Assembly (NCBI GenBank): GCA_964017065.1 | Contig: OZ024787.1 | Location: forward strand, 10,031,666-10,095,665 | Origin: Haliclona indistincta | Lineage: Eukaryota > Porifera > Demospongiae > Haplosclerida > Chalinidae | Length of the DNA stretch: 64,000 bases | Direction of reading: 5' to 3' | In this document: positions 11,122-23,582 of the stretch, one piece after another | Numbering within the stretch: position 1 is the stretch's first letter | Layout of the letters: every line of letters begins with the position of its first letter | Translations under genes and position numbers: made by a program | The notes under the pieces: generated by a model | What the model saw: only the letters and a program-made list of their open reading frames with translations | Databases searched by the model: none | Told to the model about the DNA's origin: nothing

Positions 11122-12613
11122 CGTATTCAAGTGCTGCATCCTGACCTGTCGTTCTCTCACATGTTTGGTAGTCAAGGTAGTGGACCAGGACAGTTTAACC
11201 ATCCTAATGATGTAGCCTATGACAGTAGTGGTATAGTGTATGTTGCCAACTGCTTCAATCATCGTGTCCAATCATTCTCTGCTGATGGACAGTTCATCTC
11301 TTCATTTGCAAGTGGTAGTGAAGGATCTCAACCGGGTCAGTTTTATCATCCTCGATTGCGCGCTCATGTTATCTGTATTGACTCCACCGACACTGAGTAT
11401 GTCACTGATGAAAATCATCATGTGTCAGCTTTTAGTACAAATGGAAAATTCCTCAAGTATTTTGGGAAAGGAAGAACCAGATTGCAAGAGCTAATTTGTC
11501 CTATTGGAATGACAGAGGACAACACTACTGGAAATCTTTATGTATGTGATCATCTTTATCATTGTGTTGTGTGCCATAGTAAAATACAACAATAATTTTC
11601 TGAGGTTCCACTGTATACTACAATATGTACTTGTTCTGTAAAATGAGAACTCACCAAGCACCGATTCGGGGCAGGAACTCTTTGAGACCATGCAGCCTTC
11701 GGCCCGGGTCGACGTTAAGGTTCCGCAGTGAGAGGGAATCTCACACCGGAGTACTGTTTTTTTCTTACCCAGCACTAGTTACAGCAACACAATACAGTTT
11801 ATATAGGCGATATCAGGAGCACTTACAATGAATATAATTATGCTGCTGTTCACACCTAATAATGTTTTATTATGGTAATAATTATTTTAATGATAGCCTT
11901 AGGAGTCCTATGGTTTATTTGAAGTAGACAATAGACAACCAGCCCTTGTCTGGACCTATGCAGATATTCTTTGCTGGTGATTCAACTGATACAGCCACTG
12001 AAGGCATCTATAGTGTGATCTTGTGACAGGTGTTGATGGCCTGTTGCTGTATTGAAGGTAAGCAATTGATTCATCATGTTTACAAATTGACACTTCTTTC
12101 CTTACAGCTATTTTTACCAGCTTACATACACTCAACCAGCTATTAAGCTATTAGTGATACAACTGTGCCTGCAGTGCTGCATGATTGAACCACACTTGAG
12201 ACCAGTATGGCTAACTAGCTGCCATGTCTGATAGTAAGTCAGTGTGCGTGTGTGGTCAGGAGCGTCCAACTCCAATCCCGCGTGTAGTAATATCCAAACA
12301 TAAACTCCTCCAGCCGTCTTGCAACTTCCATAATTCTGAGGAAGTATTGTGTATGCGGTCACACCTGCCAACGGGCAGCTTTTACGTCATGAACAAGCTT
12401 TTACAATGCACGTAAGACAGCAAATAGGAGCTTGTTACATGTACCATTATCTATGCATGTACATGTACTTGTAAATAGCACCATCAAGTAAGCGTGACTG
12501 CACCACAGAAAGTCGGTCGTCTACAATCGCTGGACTGGAACGGTGGAACGGAATGACCTTTCAAAAGTTTTACATAAAAATGTTCCAAAATTTTATGTGA
12601 TTGCGCAATCGTG

Positions 12614-13154
12614 TAAGGTAGATGGGCGTAACTCCGGACGCGCAATAGTAAATATTCGCAACTTTCACTACGAGCAAGCTTATGCTTCCAAACTTGCGCT
12701 ATAAGCAGTCCATGGCACGCCTTAGCAATGAACAAAACTAAACTGAATTTGCGTTCACTAGCAGGTACTTACCACTCGCATATCTATGAAAAATTGTGCT
12801 AAAACGTTCTTAGCCGTCTATAATTATTAGTTGCAGTGTTCGAAGTGCAAAATGCAAGTTTATTTCCTTTTTCGAGATAATACCAAAACATGCTTTGCAG
12901 TATCTTGTATTCTTCTCAGTGATATTTCATCGTAATGGGTGTGTCCGTAGTTAGCAACATGGCCAGTTTTCAGTGGGGGCCGAGTTTCACGCCGTACAAA
13001 CAGTCAGTGGATGTTTTCGTTTACTCTCATCTTCGGTATTTGTAGCACAGTAGCGTACTAGAAAATGCTGCAGATCTGATGGTGATACCGGCTTCTACAA
13101 CTGAACGCCGACCGTTTACGTAAAGTTCGTCCGGAGTTACGCCCATCTACCTTA
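12614..13154. mobile_element. Nested MITE with about 27-bp TIRs
   Basis: Left end taaggtagatgggcgtaact, continuing ccggac. The right end is its exact inverse (gtccggagtta ... ctacctta). 541 bp, no ORF. It interrupts the left arm of the surrounding foldback, so it inserted later. Confidence 0.75.
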
Positions 13155-13221
13155 TCTCCAGACTCCACATGTAAAAATCAGCTATTACAGCACACCGTTA
13201 GGCAGCAGGGACGCTGTAAAA

Positions 13222-15660
13222 GGCGGAATAAACCCAAAACCCAAGACCCTAAAACCTTCGCCTAACAGCGCCCAGTATTCGCCTAACGGCGCCCAGTATT
13301 CGCCAAAATAGTAATGAGCGCCGTTAGGTCCATACTAGGCGCTGTTATATTAGTAGCGATATGCGTGGGCATGATCATCATGCGGCCGGAAATGTCTCCA
13401 CCTTTTTCAATTCAAAAAGTGGAAATTGTTTTGCGCGACGTCTGAGTGCCGTTTCAGTGGCTAAAAATCACCCAAACGTTTTCAGATACGCTGATTCCAA
13501 CTAATCATGAAATTTAAGCGGATAATTCTTGGAAACAATGCTGTTTTTTTGCTATTATCAATCAGTGCTAAATCAAAAAACCAGCAATTTGGTAATCAAA
13601 GAATTATTAAATTTTTCATAGTCAAACAGTTTGCAATGTTAGTTAAACTTGGACAATACCTCTGACCAGCACTTGCAAAGATAGTCACTTTTTAGGTAAG
13701 TGCAAACGTACTCCAAAGTCGCGCACAGCTGGAGTGTCATGCTAACTGGACTGTTCGCCATGTACTGCAACAGGCAAATAGAGTAAAGCTCCTATATTCG
13801 GCCACCATCTATTATCGGCCACTCGCTCGTACACTTGCAAATGCGCTACACAGATCAAACTTGACCGACGTATAGACACACACTTCCTCTGCCTGCATTG
13901 CAAATTTGCAGCTCGTAACTGCTTCTTTGTCTACTGTGAAAACTAAGAAAGTGGGTAGCCGAAAACATTGATGTTCGGCAAAAGTAATCTATTATCTGGC
14001 ACCAGTCCTAGTGACTGATAGACGAATAGGGCGGGATTGCAAGTCAGTACTGCAAACACCTTCATCCATCAGCATTACAACGAGCTACAATTGAAAAGCT
14101 TTCGTCTTGCCGTCCGGGTATTTTCTTTTCCAAAGACCACGGGGTCGAGCAATCTATGTTCGGCAACTCATGATCTTGTTTCGGTGCAATTTATGCTCAA
14201 AGAAAACACGATTGCGATACAGAAACACGTTGGCTGAGTAGAGCCATCTCCTATCTATCACAAAAACACCAAAATTCAGTAACCCTGCGTTCCTCTCTTG
14301 ATCGTGCAAGTTGCAAAGAGCCAAAATAGTGGGCGTGGCTTCCAGGGTGTAACCTAGTGCTTGTAAAACAAAGAGTAAACCGAGCATTCCAGAAGTTAAC
14401 TTTGATTCTGAGCCACTTTGTCTGCACTCGCAAAGTAGTTTAGAGCTGATCAATGACTGCACTAGTGATGGATNNNNNNNNNNNNNNNNNNNNNNNNNNN
14501 NNNNNNNNNNNNNNNNNNNNNNNNNNNNNNNNNNNNNNNNNNNNNNNNNNNNNNNNNNNNNNNNNNNNNNNNNNNNNNNNNNNNNNNNNNNNNNNNNNNN
14601 NNNNNNNNNNNNNNNNNNNNNNNNNNNNNNNNNNNNNNNNNNNNNNNNNNNNNNNNNNNNNNNNNNNNNNNNNTTACTGAATTTTGGTGTTTGTGATAGA
14701 TAGGAGATGGCTCTACTCAGCCAACGTGTTTCTGTATCGCAATCGTGTTTTCTTTGAGCATAAATTGCACCGAAACAAGATCATGAGTTGCCGAACATAG
14801 ATTGCTCGACCCCGTGGTCTTTGGAAAAGAAAATACCCGGACGGCAAGACGAAAGCTTTTCAATTGTAGCTCGTTGTAATGCTGATGGATGAAGGTGTTT
14901 GCAGTACTGACTTGCAATCCCGCCCTATTCGTCTATCAGTCACTAGGACTGGTGCCAGATAATAGATTACTTTTGCCGAACATCAATGTTTTCGGCTACC
15001 CACTTTCTTAGTTTTCACAGTAGACAAAGAAGCAGTTACGAGCTGCAAATTTGCAATGCAGGCAGAGGAAGTGTGTGTCTATACGTCGGTCAAGTTTGAT
15101 CTGTGTAGCGCATTTGCAAGCCTACGAGCGTCGAGCGAGTGGCCGATAATAGATTGTGGCCGAATATAGGTGGTTTACTCTAGCTGGTCGAGCGTCTGTT
15201 ATAACCTTTGTTGTGGATCTGGCTGGTCGTAGTTTGCTTCAATAAGTATGCCGAACAGGTCAGTGTAGCCCAGGCTGTCGTGTCATACTCAAGATTACTG
15301 TTTTGCACCTATGCTACGAAGTGCGCAATTGCGCCGCTGTAACCAGGAAGCCGGCTTTGTAATGTAAATTGGTGGAGAACAAAATCACACAGTAAGCGCC
15401 ACAAAATCCGTTGTAACTCAGCCATTTTAGCAGCGATTCTAACGAAATTTAGATTTGTGTGCTGCTAAAGGTTAGTAGAAGCCACCTATAACAACTAGTA
15501 ATTGATTCAGACAGTTTAAACTTTTTAGTGCACATCGCTACTGTTAGGCGAATACTGGGCGCTGTTAGGCGAATACTGGGCACCGTTAGGCGAATACTGG
15601 GCGCCGTTAGGCGAATACTGGGCGCTGTCAGGCGAGGGTTTTAGGGTCTTGGGTTTATAG
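13222..15660. repeat. Large foldback element spanning an assembly gap
   Basis: Sequences at about 13780-14282 and 14674-15180 are inverted copies; the same 66-residue frame reads at 14037-14237 (+) and 14717-14917 (-). The outer ends match as cgcctaac-rich tandem repeats (13260-13310 and 15545-15630, unit about 19 bp with cgaatactgggcgc) followed by a ccctaaaacc module. Arms between these are diverged. A 12515-12600 / 15665-15740 match extends the inverted repeat outward. Confidence 0.75.
14474..14673. other. Assembly gap (200 N)
   Basis: Exactly 200 N, probably a placeholder. It sits near the centre of the foldback, where sequencing across a palindrome typically fails. Confidence 0.98.
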
Positions 15661-15828
15661 GGTATTAAAAATTTGGAACATTTTATGTAAAAATTAATTT
15701 TTGAAAGGTCCACTGTTCCAGTCCAGCGATTGTCGTTTGACCGTTGTTGCGCAGCTGACAGCCATATTGCAAGTCCACCCTAGCTAGCAACGGACGCGGA
15801 GTGTTTCAACGCACAAGCACCGTTTCCA

Positions 15829-15925
15829 GTCCCGGTTACGTAGTCTCATAAAATCTATGGTAATTTTACTTATGAGACTACGTAGCTGTTCGTAACGGTT
15901 ACGTAGTCTCATAAATCTTATGGTT
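15829..15925. repeat. Short palindrome with third copy
   Basis: gttacgtagtctcataaa occurs at about 15834 and again at about 15899, with its inverse ttatgagactacgtag in between. A 'yes-no-yes' arrangement that can fold either way. Confidence 0.7.
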
Positions 15926-18900
15926 TTTACCGCGACAAGTGACCTGCAAATCATATCCCCGTATAATCTATGCGTGTACGTGCATGCTTGTAGAAAAGGC
16001 CGCGCCCGTGATCCGCGTGCTCAATAGATGGCAGAAATCAGTGGCCAACATGCAGCCTGCAAGAGATGCCACCGACTTTGCTGGGCGTGTATAAACTGCT
16101 TACGTCACTCCCCTTGCTGAACTTGCTCTGCTGGTAGTGATAAATCGCGGCTCGACGCCCCTTCCCCTTATGCGCTCCTGCCAGGTGTGGTTCATGTCAG
16201 GTGTCTTCGCATGCAGACACACAGCTACTAACAGTGCAGTCTCTGCTGGAGGAGCTCAAGGAGGTTGATGATTGGTACATGTTTGGAGCCTACCTGGGTG
16301 TTCCTGTCTACAAGTTGAATGAGATTCAGTCTACTAGTGAGCACAGAGGAGTAGAGAGATGTAAGCTGGACATGCTACAGTACTGGCTCAACACCACCAT
16401 GACTGCCTCATGGAAAGATATTGCCAGAGCGCTTGAGCAGATGGATAAGCTGACATTTTGGCTGCTAAATTGAAACGAAAATATCTATGGAGTATGACAT
16501 CAGGTATGCACATTAATAATTATAATTATTATTACATAATTGATGCATTATTTTTACAGCAGAGTCAGTCACAGGATCGACTGATAGTGACACTGAGCCA
16601 TTGTCTCATACTGCACTCTCTACTGCTGATGTTGAAGCTGATGTGAAGGTAGTGAGAGGAATACAAGACTTGGAGAGCTCCTTCTCTAAAATGCTACTTG
16701 ACATGATGGATGCTCTTGCTAACTGTGATCTGTCAAAAATGCAGTTCTTCCTCAATGACTTGTTCGATACTGATGAGTTTAACAGTTGTGACACAGTCGA
16801 TAAACTGTTACGTCAGCTTCGTCAAGGCCACGTTGACACATTCAATGTTTACTACCTTCAACAGCTCATTAGCCATTTTCATCAAGGTGATGCTGCTATC
16901 AAGCTCATTAAAGAATACAACAAAAAGAAAGAACAGTTTCTTGATGCCACAACTGTCAAAGAGTTCCAACAGGCTATTGTGAGCAAAGCTGAGACCCTCC
17001 CACCTAAAGGAATGGCTGAAATGACGATCAGAATACCTGCAGAGCTGAACATCAAAGAAAGTAACAAGCGGACATTAAAAGATGTGGAAAATCTAGCCAG
17101 AAGAGCCTTTCAAGGTTGTGAAAACTCCTTCATCAGCATAAAAGTGAAGCCAGGGTCCATCATCATCACATGGTATGTGCCTGAGTCACTGTGTGAGGAA
17201 CTAGAGCGACTGGCTCGTGAGAATGCTGCTGTACTGAGAGAGGTGGGAGTGGAGGAGGTGACTATAGAAGGCCGGGATAAGAGAGTGTTTCTCTCCACTC
17301 AGGAAGATTGGCTGAAGGTGAGGGCTCAGATGATGTCTCAATAAAATTAATTATAATAACTATTTTTTTATCTACATTTTGCAGAAGAATACCAATGAAA
17401 CAACTGGTATTTAATATTTTAACTTTTTGTGGAAAATCGATATTACTTTTTATAGTGGTTCAAGAGCAGGCAGCAGAGATAGCTCAACTGAAGTCAGAAG
17501 TAAAAAATGCAGAAAAGAAATTGGTGAATGCTGAGAGAAGTGAGAAATAATATATTCTGTAATCATACTGATCAATTGATATTATTGTGTGCCAGTATTA
17601 CTTGAGAAGAAGAAAAGAGTCACAGAGATGGAAACTACACTAGGACACCTAATACATGTCAATGGAGAGGGTAGAGAGAGAGCTACAGCTGGTCAGATGA
17701 CTTCTATTGAACTGAGTGTCCCTTCCAAAGCTACTTTATCATTTCCTTTCCTTCTGGACAAGCTCTCCTGTCAGCTGACAGACCCCAACTCTCAACATGT
17801 GGAGTGCAGCATCACCTCCACCCAGCCAGGGATGGCCACTGTCAGTTACACTCCCACACTACGTGGAGCCCACAAGCTGAAGATCACTGTCGGAGACACT
17901 GACATACCAGGCAGCCCATTCACAGTTTATGTACTACCATCCCTTGAGATGAGAGGTGTGCCAATAAACACTATAGCTGAAGTCAGCAATCCATGGGGTG
18001 TGGCTGTGAGTGAGAGTGGAGAGGTAGTAGTGAGTGAACATGGTAATCATTGCATTAGTGTATTTGATAGAGAGGGCAAGAAGATTAGAACATTTGGATC
18101 ATATGGCTCTAACAAATTAAAGGAAAATTCAAGTATCCACGTGGTGTATCCATCACTAGTGACAACCACATTCTTGTTGTTGACAGTTGCAATCACAGAA
18201 TCCAGATGTTCACTATGGAGGGAGAGTTAGAGAAATCAGTTGGAGAGCTTGGAAACGAAGCACTCAAATTCAACTTCCCTGTAGGTATTGCAGTCCATCC
18301 CTCTGGTCTGGTGTTCGTTGTTGATGAATTTAACTATCGTATTCAAGTCCTAAGTCCTGACCTGCACTTCGTTAAGAAGTTACCGTTTGGTAGTAAAGGT
18401 AGTGGACCAGGACAGTTTAACAATCCTAGTGATGTAGCTTGTGACAGTAGTGGTATAGTGTATGTTACTGACTGCTTCAATCATCGTGTCCAATCATTCT
18501 CTGCTGATGGGCAGTTCATCTCTTCATTTGGTAGTGAGGGATCTCAACCGGGTCAGCTTTATTGTCCCAATGGCATCTGCATTGACTCCACCGACACTGT
18601 GTATGTCACTGATGAAAATCGTCGTGTGTCAGCTTTTAGTAGAAATGGAAAATTCCTCAAGTGTATTGGTAAAGAAGGAACTGGATTGGGAAACCTAAAG
18701 TGCTCTAATGGAATAGCGGCAGACAACGCTACTGGAAATCTGTATGTATGTGATCATCGTGTTGTTGTGTACTAGTAAAATACAACAATAATTTCCTTTG
18801 TAAATCTGATATAATCATAATACATTACTTGTTCTCCATAATCTCCGTTTGGCAATAAAAATCAACATACACTGTACCACTGCAAAAAATGCGGGTATCA

Positions 18901-20536
18901 GTAAGGGTGATCATGCAGGGTGATTTTAGTCTTTACACAGTTTTTCTGCAATCATGTGAGTGATCATGTTTTTATGCCTGATTGGACTGGTGAATTAATT
19001 GCACCTCAATGCATATGCAGAACATGCATTCATAACATCTGTATGCATTTACTGATATTGCAACATTCATTGTCTTGGATCATTGATGGATTTAGCACTA
19101 TCACTATCATGCTGTACTCTTGATCAAATGCACTGTTGCTCTACATTGTACCTGTAATCTCTAGCTAGGTCCAGTGGTTTATGAGCCAGTGTCTTTTAAC
19201 TACCATTTTAATGCTTCTTTAATTATTGTAACATTGTTCAGTGATAATGAAAACCTGATACACATAATTTTAAACATGATGTGTGGTATAAAATAATTGT
19301 AATGTTCTGAGCTGTAATATTCTCAATAAGTGACGAGTGTGTGCATTGTGTGAGACAAAAAAAAACAAATCGTCGATATCTTGAAAATTCATCAACAGTG
19401 CGGTATGACTGCGTGTGCTTCTCTGTGAGTGTACAGAATGGGTTTTTGGAGGCGTGTCATCTTCATCTTCGTGGGGAGGAGGAGTCATGTGACTACCATG
19501 TGATCCAGTGGGTGTGGCTGCCAAACCATACTCATGTGAAGAACCAAAAGCTAACCCTGATTGCTGCATAACAAAAGAAGAAAAAGGGTTAAGTAAGGAA
19601 TTCGATGAATGCAGTATTGGCTTACCCCACTGTGTTCCTCGGCATTAGGATCACCTAGTAAACTATGAGAAGAGAAGAAAAACCATAAATAAAGAGAACA
19701 GGCAATGTGATGGAGTGATAAGTAACAACAGCTGAAATACCATTAATTATCCCCGACCAATGATTACTGTATAGCGATTTCCGTAGTGTGTGTTACAAAA
19801 CAATTCCACCAATGCTGCACAATACAATGTGTATTGTGCTTGTTAGGTTGACTTGCGCTCAGTACTTATTTAACATGAGAAATTTTGAAAAAAAAAACAG
19901 CCCGAGAAGGCACTAGGGTACTCATCTTATATCATAGTACATGCAAGTGCATGCCATGACTAACTTGAATTGCTTGCAGCGACACTCTCTTCATTCCCTG
20001 GGATCGATACTAGCTATGTAGAGCATCGCCTCTGACGTAGCTACCAGTATTCTGTGGACACCATCAACACTACAGAGAGGCAAGACAAACAATGAATCAA
20101 ACCAGCATGACAAATGAAGACAACAAACATGTAGTGCTTGTAGTAAATTGTATACTTTCTTCATGCTCTCAGCACACCACAGAGCACTCAATATAGTACT
20201 CCAAATAAATGCTACAGTGAAAAAGGCTAAATTGAGTAAAGACGTAACATATTGTTTGTGAGCTGCTTTTCTATAACACGAGAGCTCACCAAGTGATTGA
20301 GCAGACACTCTTGAGACCAGCCTTGAGGAGCTTGAGTTGAGAAATGCTCGACTCCGAGAAAAGAGCTCTGTGACCTGAGCTGAGCAGGCAGATAGCTGGC
20401 CGGCCGGGGTGAAGAATGCATGCCTTCCCCAGGTAGATCATCCATCCTTGCTGTTGGGGTTCCTCTGGTTGAGGATCAGGAGGTGAGACTAACACATCAT
20501 AAATCTAGAGAGAAAATGAAGTGACCGTATACATTT

Positions 20537-20575
20537 CAAGGAGACAAACCGATTGAATTCAGAAGAGGAATGAAA
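20537..20575 (+). pseudogene. Inverted fragment of WIPI FRRG exon
   Basis: Plus-strand caaggagacaaaccgattga and attcagaagaggaatgaaa match the exon coding [11 protein letters not shown]. The surrounding W2 exons are all on the minus strand. A local inversion of a few hundred bp is the simplest explanation; the adjoining CA/CT repeat is a plausible breakpoint. Confidence 0.65.
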
Positions 20576-20582
20576 TATTTTT

Positions 20583-20632
20583 GCAGCCACAACACACACA
20601 CACACACACACTCACTCTCTCTCTCTCTCTCT
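20583..20632. repeat. (CA)n(CT)n microsatellite
   Basis: cacaca run followed by ctctct run, next to the inverted WIPI exon fragment. Confidence 0.9.
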
Positions 20633-22017
20633 TAGACATATGACTACAGATGTAGATTGCTGAGCACTAAACAGCGTATTTTCCTGCCCATGTAATTATT
20701 AATTTATCCAATACAAATGCTTGCCTGCATGTCTGCATGAATACTCTGACTAAAGTACCCTAAAAGACACAGCACATTGCAGTACATTCTTATGTCAGCT
20801 TACTACACACACAATTCTACAGCTTGCATGCATTCATACAAAATCAGCTTAATTTATATTCAAGTGCTTTTGATAATTGACAGTTCATACTCATCATACT
20901 GTATAATGCTTGCTATGCTTACTGTTGTTAGTTTGATCTTGTAATTTACATAATATGTATGATGATGCATTAACAGATGCATGGATTGTATGTGGTGGCT
21001 ACCTGAAGAGATAGTACAAGAGTAGCTACTGGTGGACTATTGTGAGGTCTGAACAGTGAAACCAGCAAACTCTCTCTGAGAGAGACAGAGAACAAAAGAG
21101 ACAGAGAAGTAGGAGTAGCCACTACTTACCAAACTAACGGAAAGCATAGAAAACCTGTGCTTCTCCATTTGAAATTGTGTACAACCATGAGCAAGTTATT
21201 GTAACACATCGAACTTGATTTAGTATGATTCAGTAAGCGATGAGAGCTGTGTCAATTTCAGCTGATAGAGCACATAGGATGGGATCTGTGCAAGACCCGA
21301 GGTAAAATGTCAACTTAACACACAGGCGCTAAGAGCACAATTACTATTTTGTACATGCGTTTGCATGAGGACTGTGTGTGTAGTAAGCTAGAGTGGCGTA
21401 CTGTAATGTCTGTGTTTTGTTGCTGTTGTTCCAACTGTAAACCGAATGTCCAGCATTCCTACTAGTGCCTGCAGAGCTATTTATAAACAGTCATTTCGAC
21501 GAATCCTCTCTCTGTAGAATGCACCAATAAACACATAAAATTGTGTGTGTGAGTGCATTTATAATTCATACCAGTCTGATGTGATCAGCTATTACATTCA
21601 AGTGATCCAGTCTTCTTGAACCCTGACAGAGGCACAAAGTTACTCCTGCCTGCATTTGTAGTGACAAAAGAAGATTTAGTTGCATGACAAATAAATATGG
21701 TTTTACTTCAGCCATTTTGAAACAAAAGCTCAGGATTTCTATAAGTGGAGAAAGTTACAGAATGAATTAACAGTGGTGAATGAATAATACTGAGTGAGTG
21801 AGTGAGTGAGCCTACTCCCAGTGAGCCTACTTGCAGTTTCCTCTGATGTGACCATGATAACTGACATTTTGTACCTACTCCACTGATAGTGCTTAAGTCA
21901 GCTAGGACATTGTTGATGGAGATCATGTACTTGCAACAGTAGAGCAGCAGAGAGAGACAGATCGGGAAACATAGACAGTCAATATTCCCCACGCTGTCAA
22001 GCATCTCCTCACAAGTG

Positions 22018-22082
22018 CGCGCGCACACACACACAAACACACACACACTCACACATACACACAAGCACACACACACACAATG
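22018..22082. repeat. (CA)n microsatellite
   Basis: Interrupted acac run of about 65 bp. The minus-strand reading frame across it (cysteine/valine-rich) is an artefact. Confidence 0.9.
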
Positions 22083-23141
22083 CAACAAGTGACCTCGGGC
22101 ATCACAAGAGAGGTGAACTTTTTGACAAGATCCTGAAAGAGACAAAAGAGGGCGAAGTTTTGTGAATTTTTTCTCACGGCCCTCTCCTGGCTCCACCTAG
22201 CTGCATGGAGCTGTATGTCTGTTATACAAGTACTCATCATACATCATTACTCATTGACTGCAAATGAAGAAAGAATATTGATCATACAGTACCATAGTAC
22301 AGTCACTGCTTGTTTTTTGTTCACTAAAAAGTATTAGCTACTGTACCTTGTCCATTCATTATGGATTGTCATCCGCAGCTTTTTTAGCTCAGCCAACTGT
22401 CTGCTCTGCTTCATGACCCTGCAGAAAACAAGAAAAAACATCAGTTTAAAAGTTGTCTGAGTTTTCTCTGGTGCTATCTGCCATATAATACTTGATAGGT
22501 TCAAACCATCCCTTCGCCAGGGTTTGACTAAGCGTCAAATCAATGAGTACATCCCCAACTGTCATTTTCATCTATTGCTCTATACTCACTCACTCATTAC
22601 TTAATTCCTCTTCTCAAATGTGTGTTCTTGACCAATTGACTGGAAGAATCCACAGCTGTTGGCTCATGCCCTGAGAAACTTGCAAGACATACAATGAAGA
22701 ACTGTTGGTTTTCCAGAGATTTGTCTTGAGAATGAATTAACAACATCAGTGAAGTGAACTTCGATGGGAATCAACAAAAAGTAGTAGCTCACAACTCAAC
22801 TGTTGTCCTGTAGTACCCAAACTAAACCTAACTCTTCTGAAACTTTTTTTTGAGATAAGAATGAACACTGCCAATATTTGCACAGAGCAAACAATTCTTC
22901 ACTTCGTTAAGGCTTTTCACAGTGCACAGAAAACACTTTAATTTTATACAACTGGGAAATGGGCTAAAAGACAACAAACAAACATCGATCGAACTGAAAC
23001 TAAAAACTGTTCAATAAATGTAGCACTGAAGAGAAGCCTTCATAATCGGAGCAATCTGAAAAGCACAATATTTATTATTGAACAACCAATCATTCACACT
23101 AACCCATGATTGAGTTGACTTTACATTTTCATATACATGTA

Positions 23142-23582
23142 CGAGACCATCAACAGGAGAATACTCGAGACCATCAACAGGAGACATACACGAGACCATC
23201 AACAGGAGACATACACGAGACCATCAACAGGAGACATTCACGAGACCATCAACAGGAGACATACACGAGACCATCAACAGGAGACATGCACGAGACCATC
23301 AACAGGAGACATACACGAGACCATCAACAGGAGACATGCACGAGACCATCAACAGGAGACATGCACGAGACCATCAACAGGAGACATGCACGAGACCATC
23401 AACAGGAGACATACACGAGACCATCAACAGGAGACATACAGGAGACCATCAACAGGAGACATACGTGAGACCATCAACAGGAGACATACAGGAGACCATC
23501 AACAGGAGACATACACGAGACCATCAACAGGAGACATACACGAGACCATCAACAGGAGACATACACGAGACCATCAACAGGA
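23142..23582. repeat. 25-bp minisatellite, about 17.6 copies
   Basis: Unit cgagaccatcaacaggagac plus ataca, at strict 25-bp spacing (for example 23166, 23191, 23216). Variants are limited to the last five bases and the c/g after them. The unit lacks stops in all three plus frames. Because 25 is not a multiple of 3, each frame reads the same 25-residue repeat (ETINRRHTRDHQQETYTRPS plus TGDIH). No conserved flanks or start context suggest translation. Confidence 0.92.

Larger units (their letters stand above)
7555..11580 (+). pseudogene. N2: Death-filamin-NHL gene, broken
   Basis: All six exons are recognisable: 7555-7564, 7622 to about 7906, 7968-8724, 8773-8794, 8843-8928, and 8989 onward. 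It carries several independent lesions. A 2-nt insertion at the end of the Death domain gives WSI-stop. A 2-nt deletion near 8331 shifts the DED-like/alpha-beta exon. A 2-nt gain sits in the coiled-coil exon. Two palindromic insertions interrupt the NHL exon (about 9397-10350 and 10649-11121). In blade 2 a TGA follows SNK. The last blades (11122-11580) still resemble blades 4-6. Intron 1 is 57 nt and open, the only copy where retaining it keeps frame. A dead copy accumulating insertions. Confidence 0.85.
12257..16184. mobile_element. 3.9-kb insertion in intron 1 of N3
   Basis: Bounded by short inverted ends caggagcg (12257) and cgctcctg (to 16180), and flanked by gtgtggt on both sides (12250-12256, 16185-16191), a possible target duplication. 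It holds a nested MITE (12614-13154), a long foldback around an assembly gap, and a triplicated gttacgtagtctcataaa palindrome. No transposase ORF is visible, so an autonomous source is not shown. Confidence 0.5.
12224..18775 (+). pseudogene. N3: Death-filamin-NHL gene, broken, 3.9-kb intron insertion
   Basis: Exons: 12224-12233, 16217-16503, 16560-17317, 17385-17406, 17456-17539 and 17596-18775. Intron 1 is blown up to about 4 kb by an inserted repeat block. The Death exon has a 2-nt insertion (gacattttggctg, near 16455) giving an early stop. The NHL exon has a 5-nt insertion (aaattaaagg, near 18116) between blades 1 and 2. Splice sites are otherwise intact. Blade 3/4 carries the extra LHFVKKLPFG segment shared only with N6. 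If the indels were assembly errors the gene could be alive, but two frameshifts plus the insertion argue for a pseudogene. Confidence 0.8.
19270..21310 (-). pseudogene. W2: decayed WIPI/PROPPIN gene
   Basis: Terminal exons are present: 19965-20069, 19626-19662 and the last exon ending at 19563. A GGA codon became TGA after IDPRE (near 20003). The normal stop TAG became CAG, extending the last frame about 50 residues to 19270. The large exon (20290 to about 20512) lost about 100 bp. The FRRG-motif exon lies in the opposite orientation (20537-20575). Degenerate copies of the three preceding exons lie near 21000-21080, 21130-21170 and 21230-21310. Convergent with N3. Confidence 0.75.

Noticed and set aside
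14037..14917. Identical 66-residue frames on both sides of the first gap
   Set aside because: Consequence of the inverted repeat; no start context, domain or codon signature.
22049..22240. Cys/Val-rich minus-strand frame with signal-peptide look
   Set aside because: Runs through the CA microsatellite.
23142..23582. CRISPR-like array
   Set aside because: Units are head to tail with no spacers and the genome is eukaryotic; it is a minisatellite.
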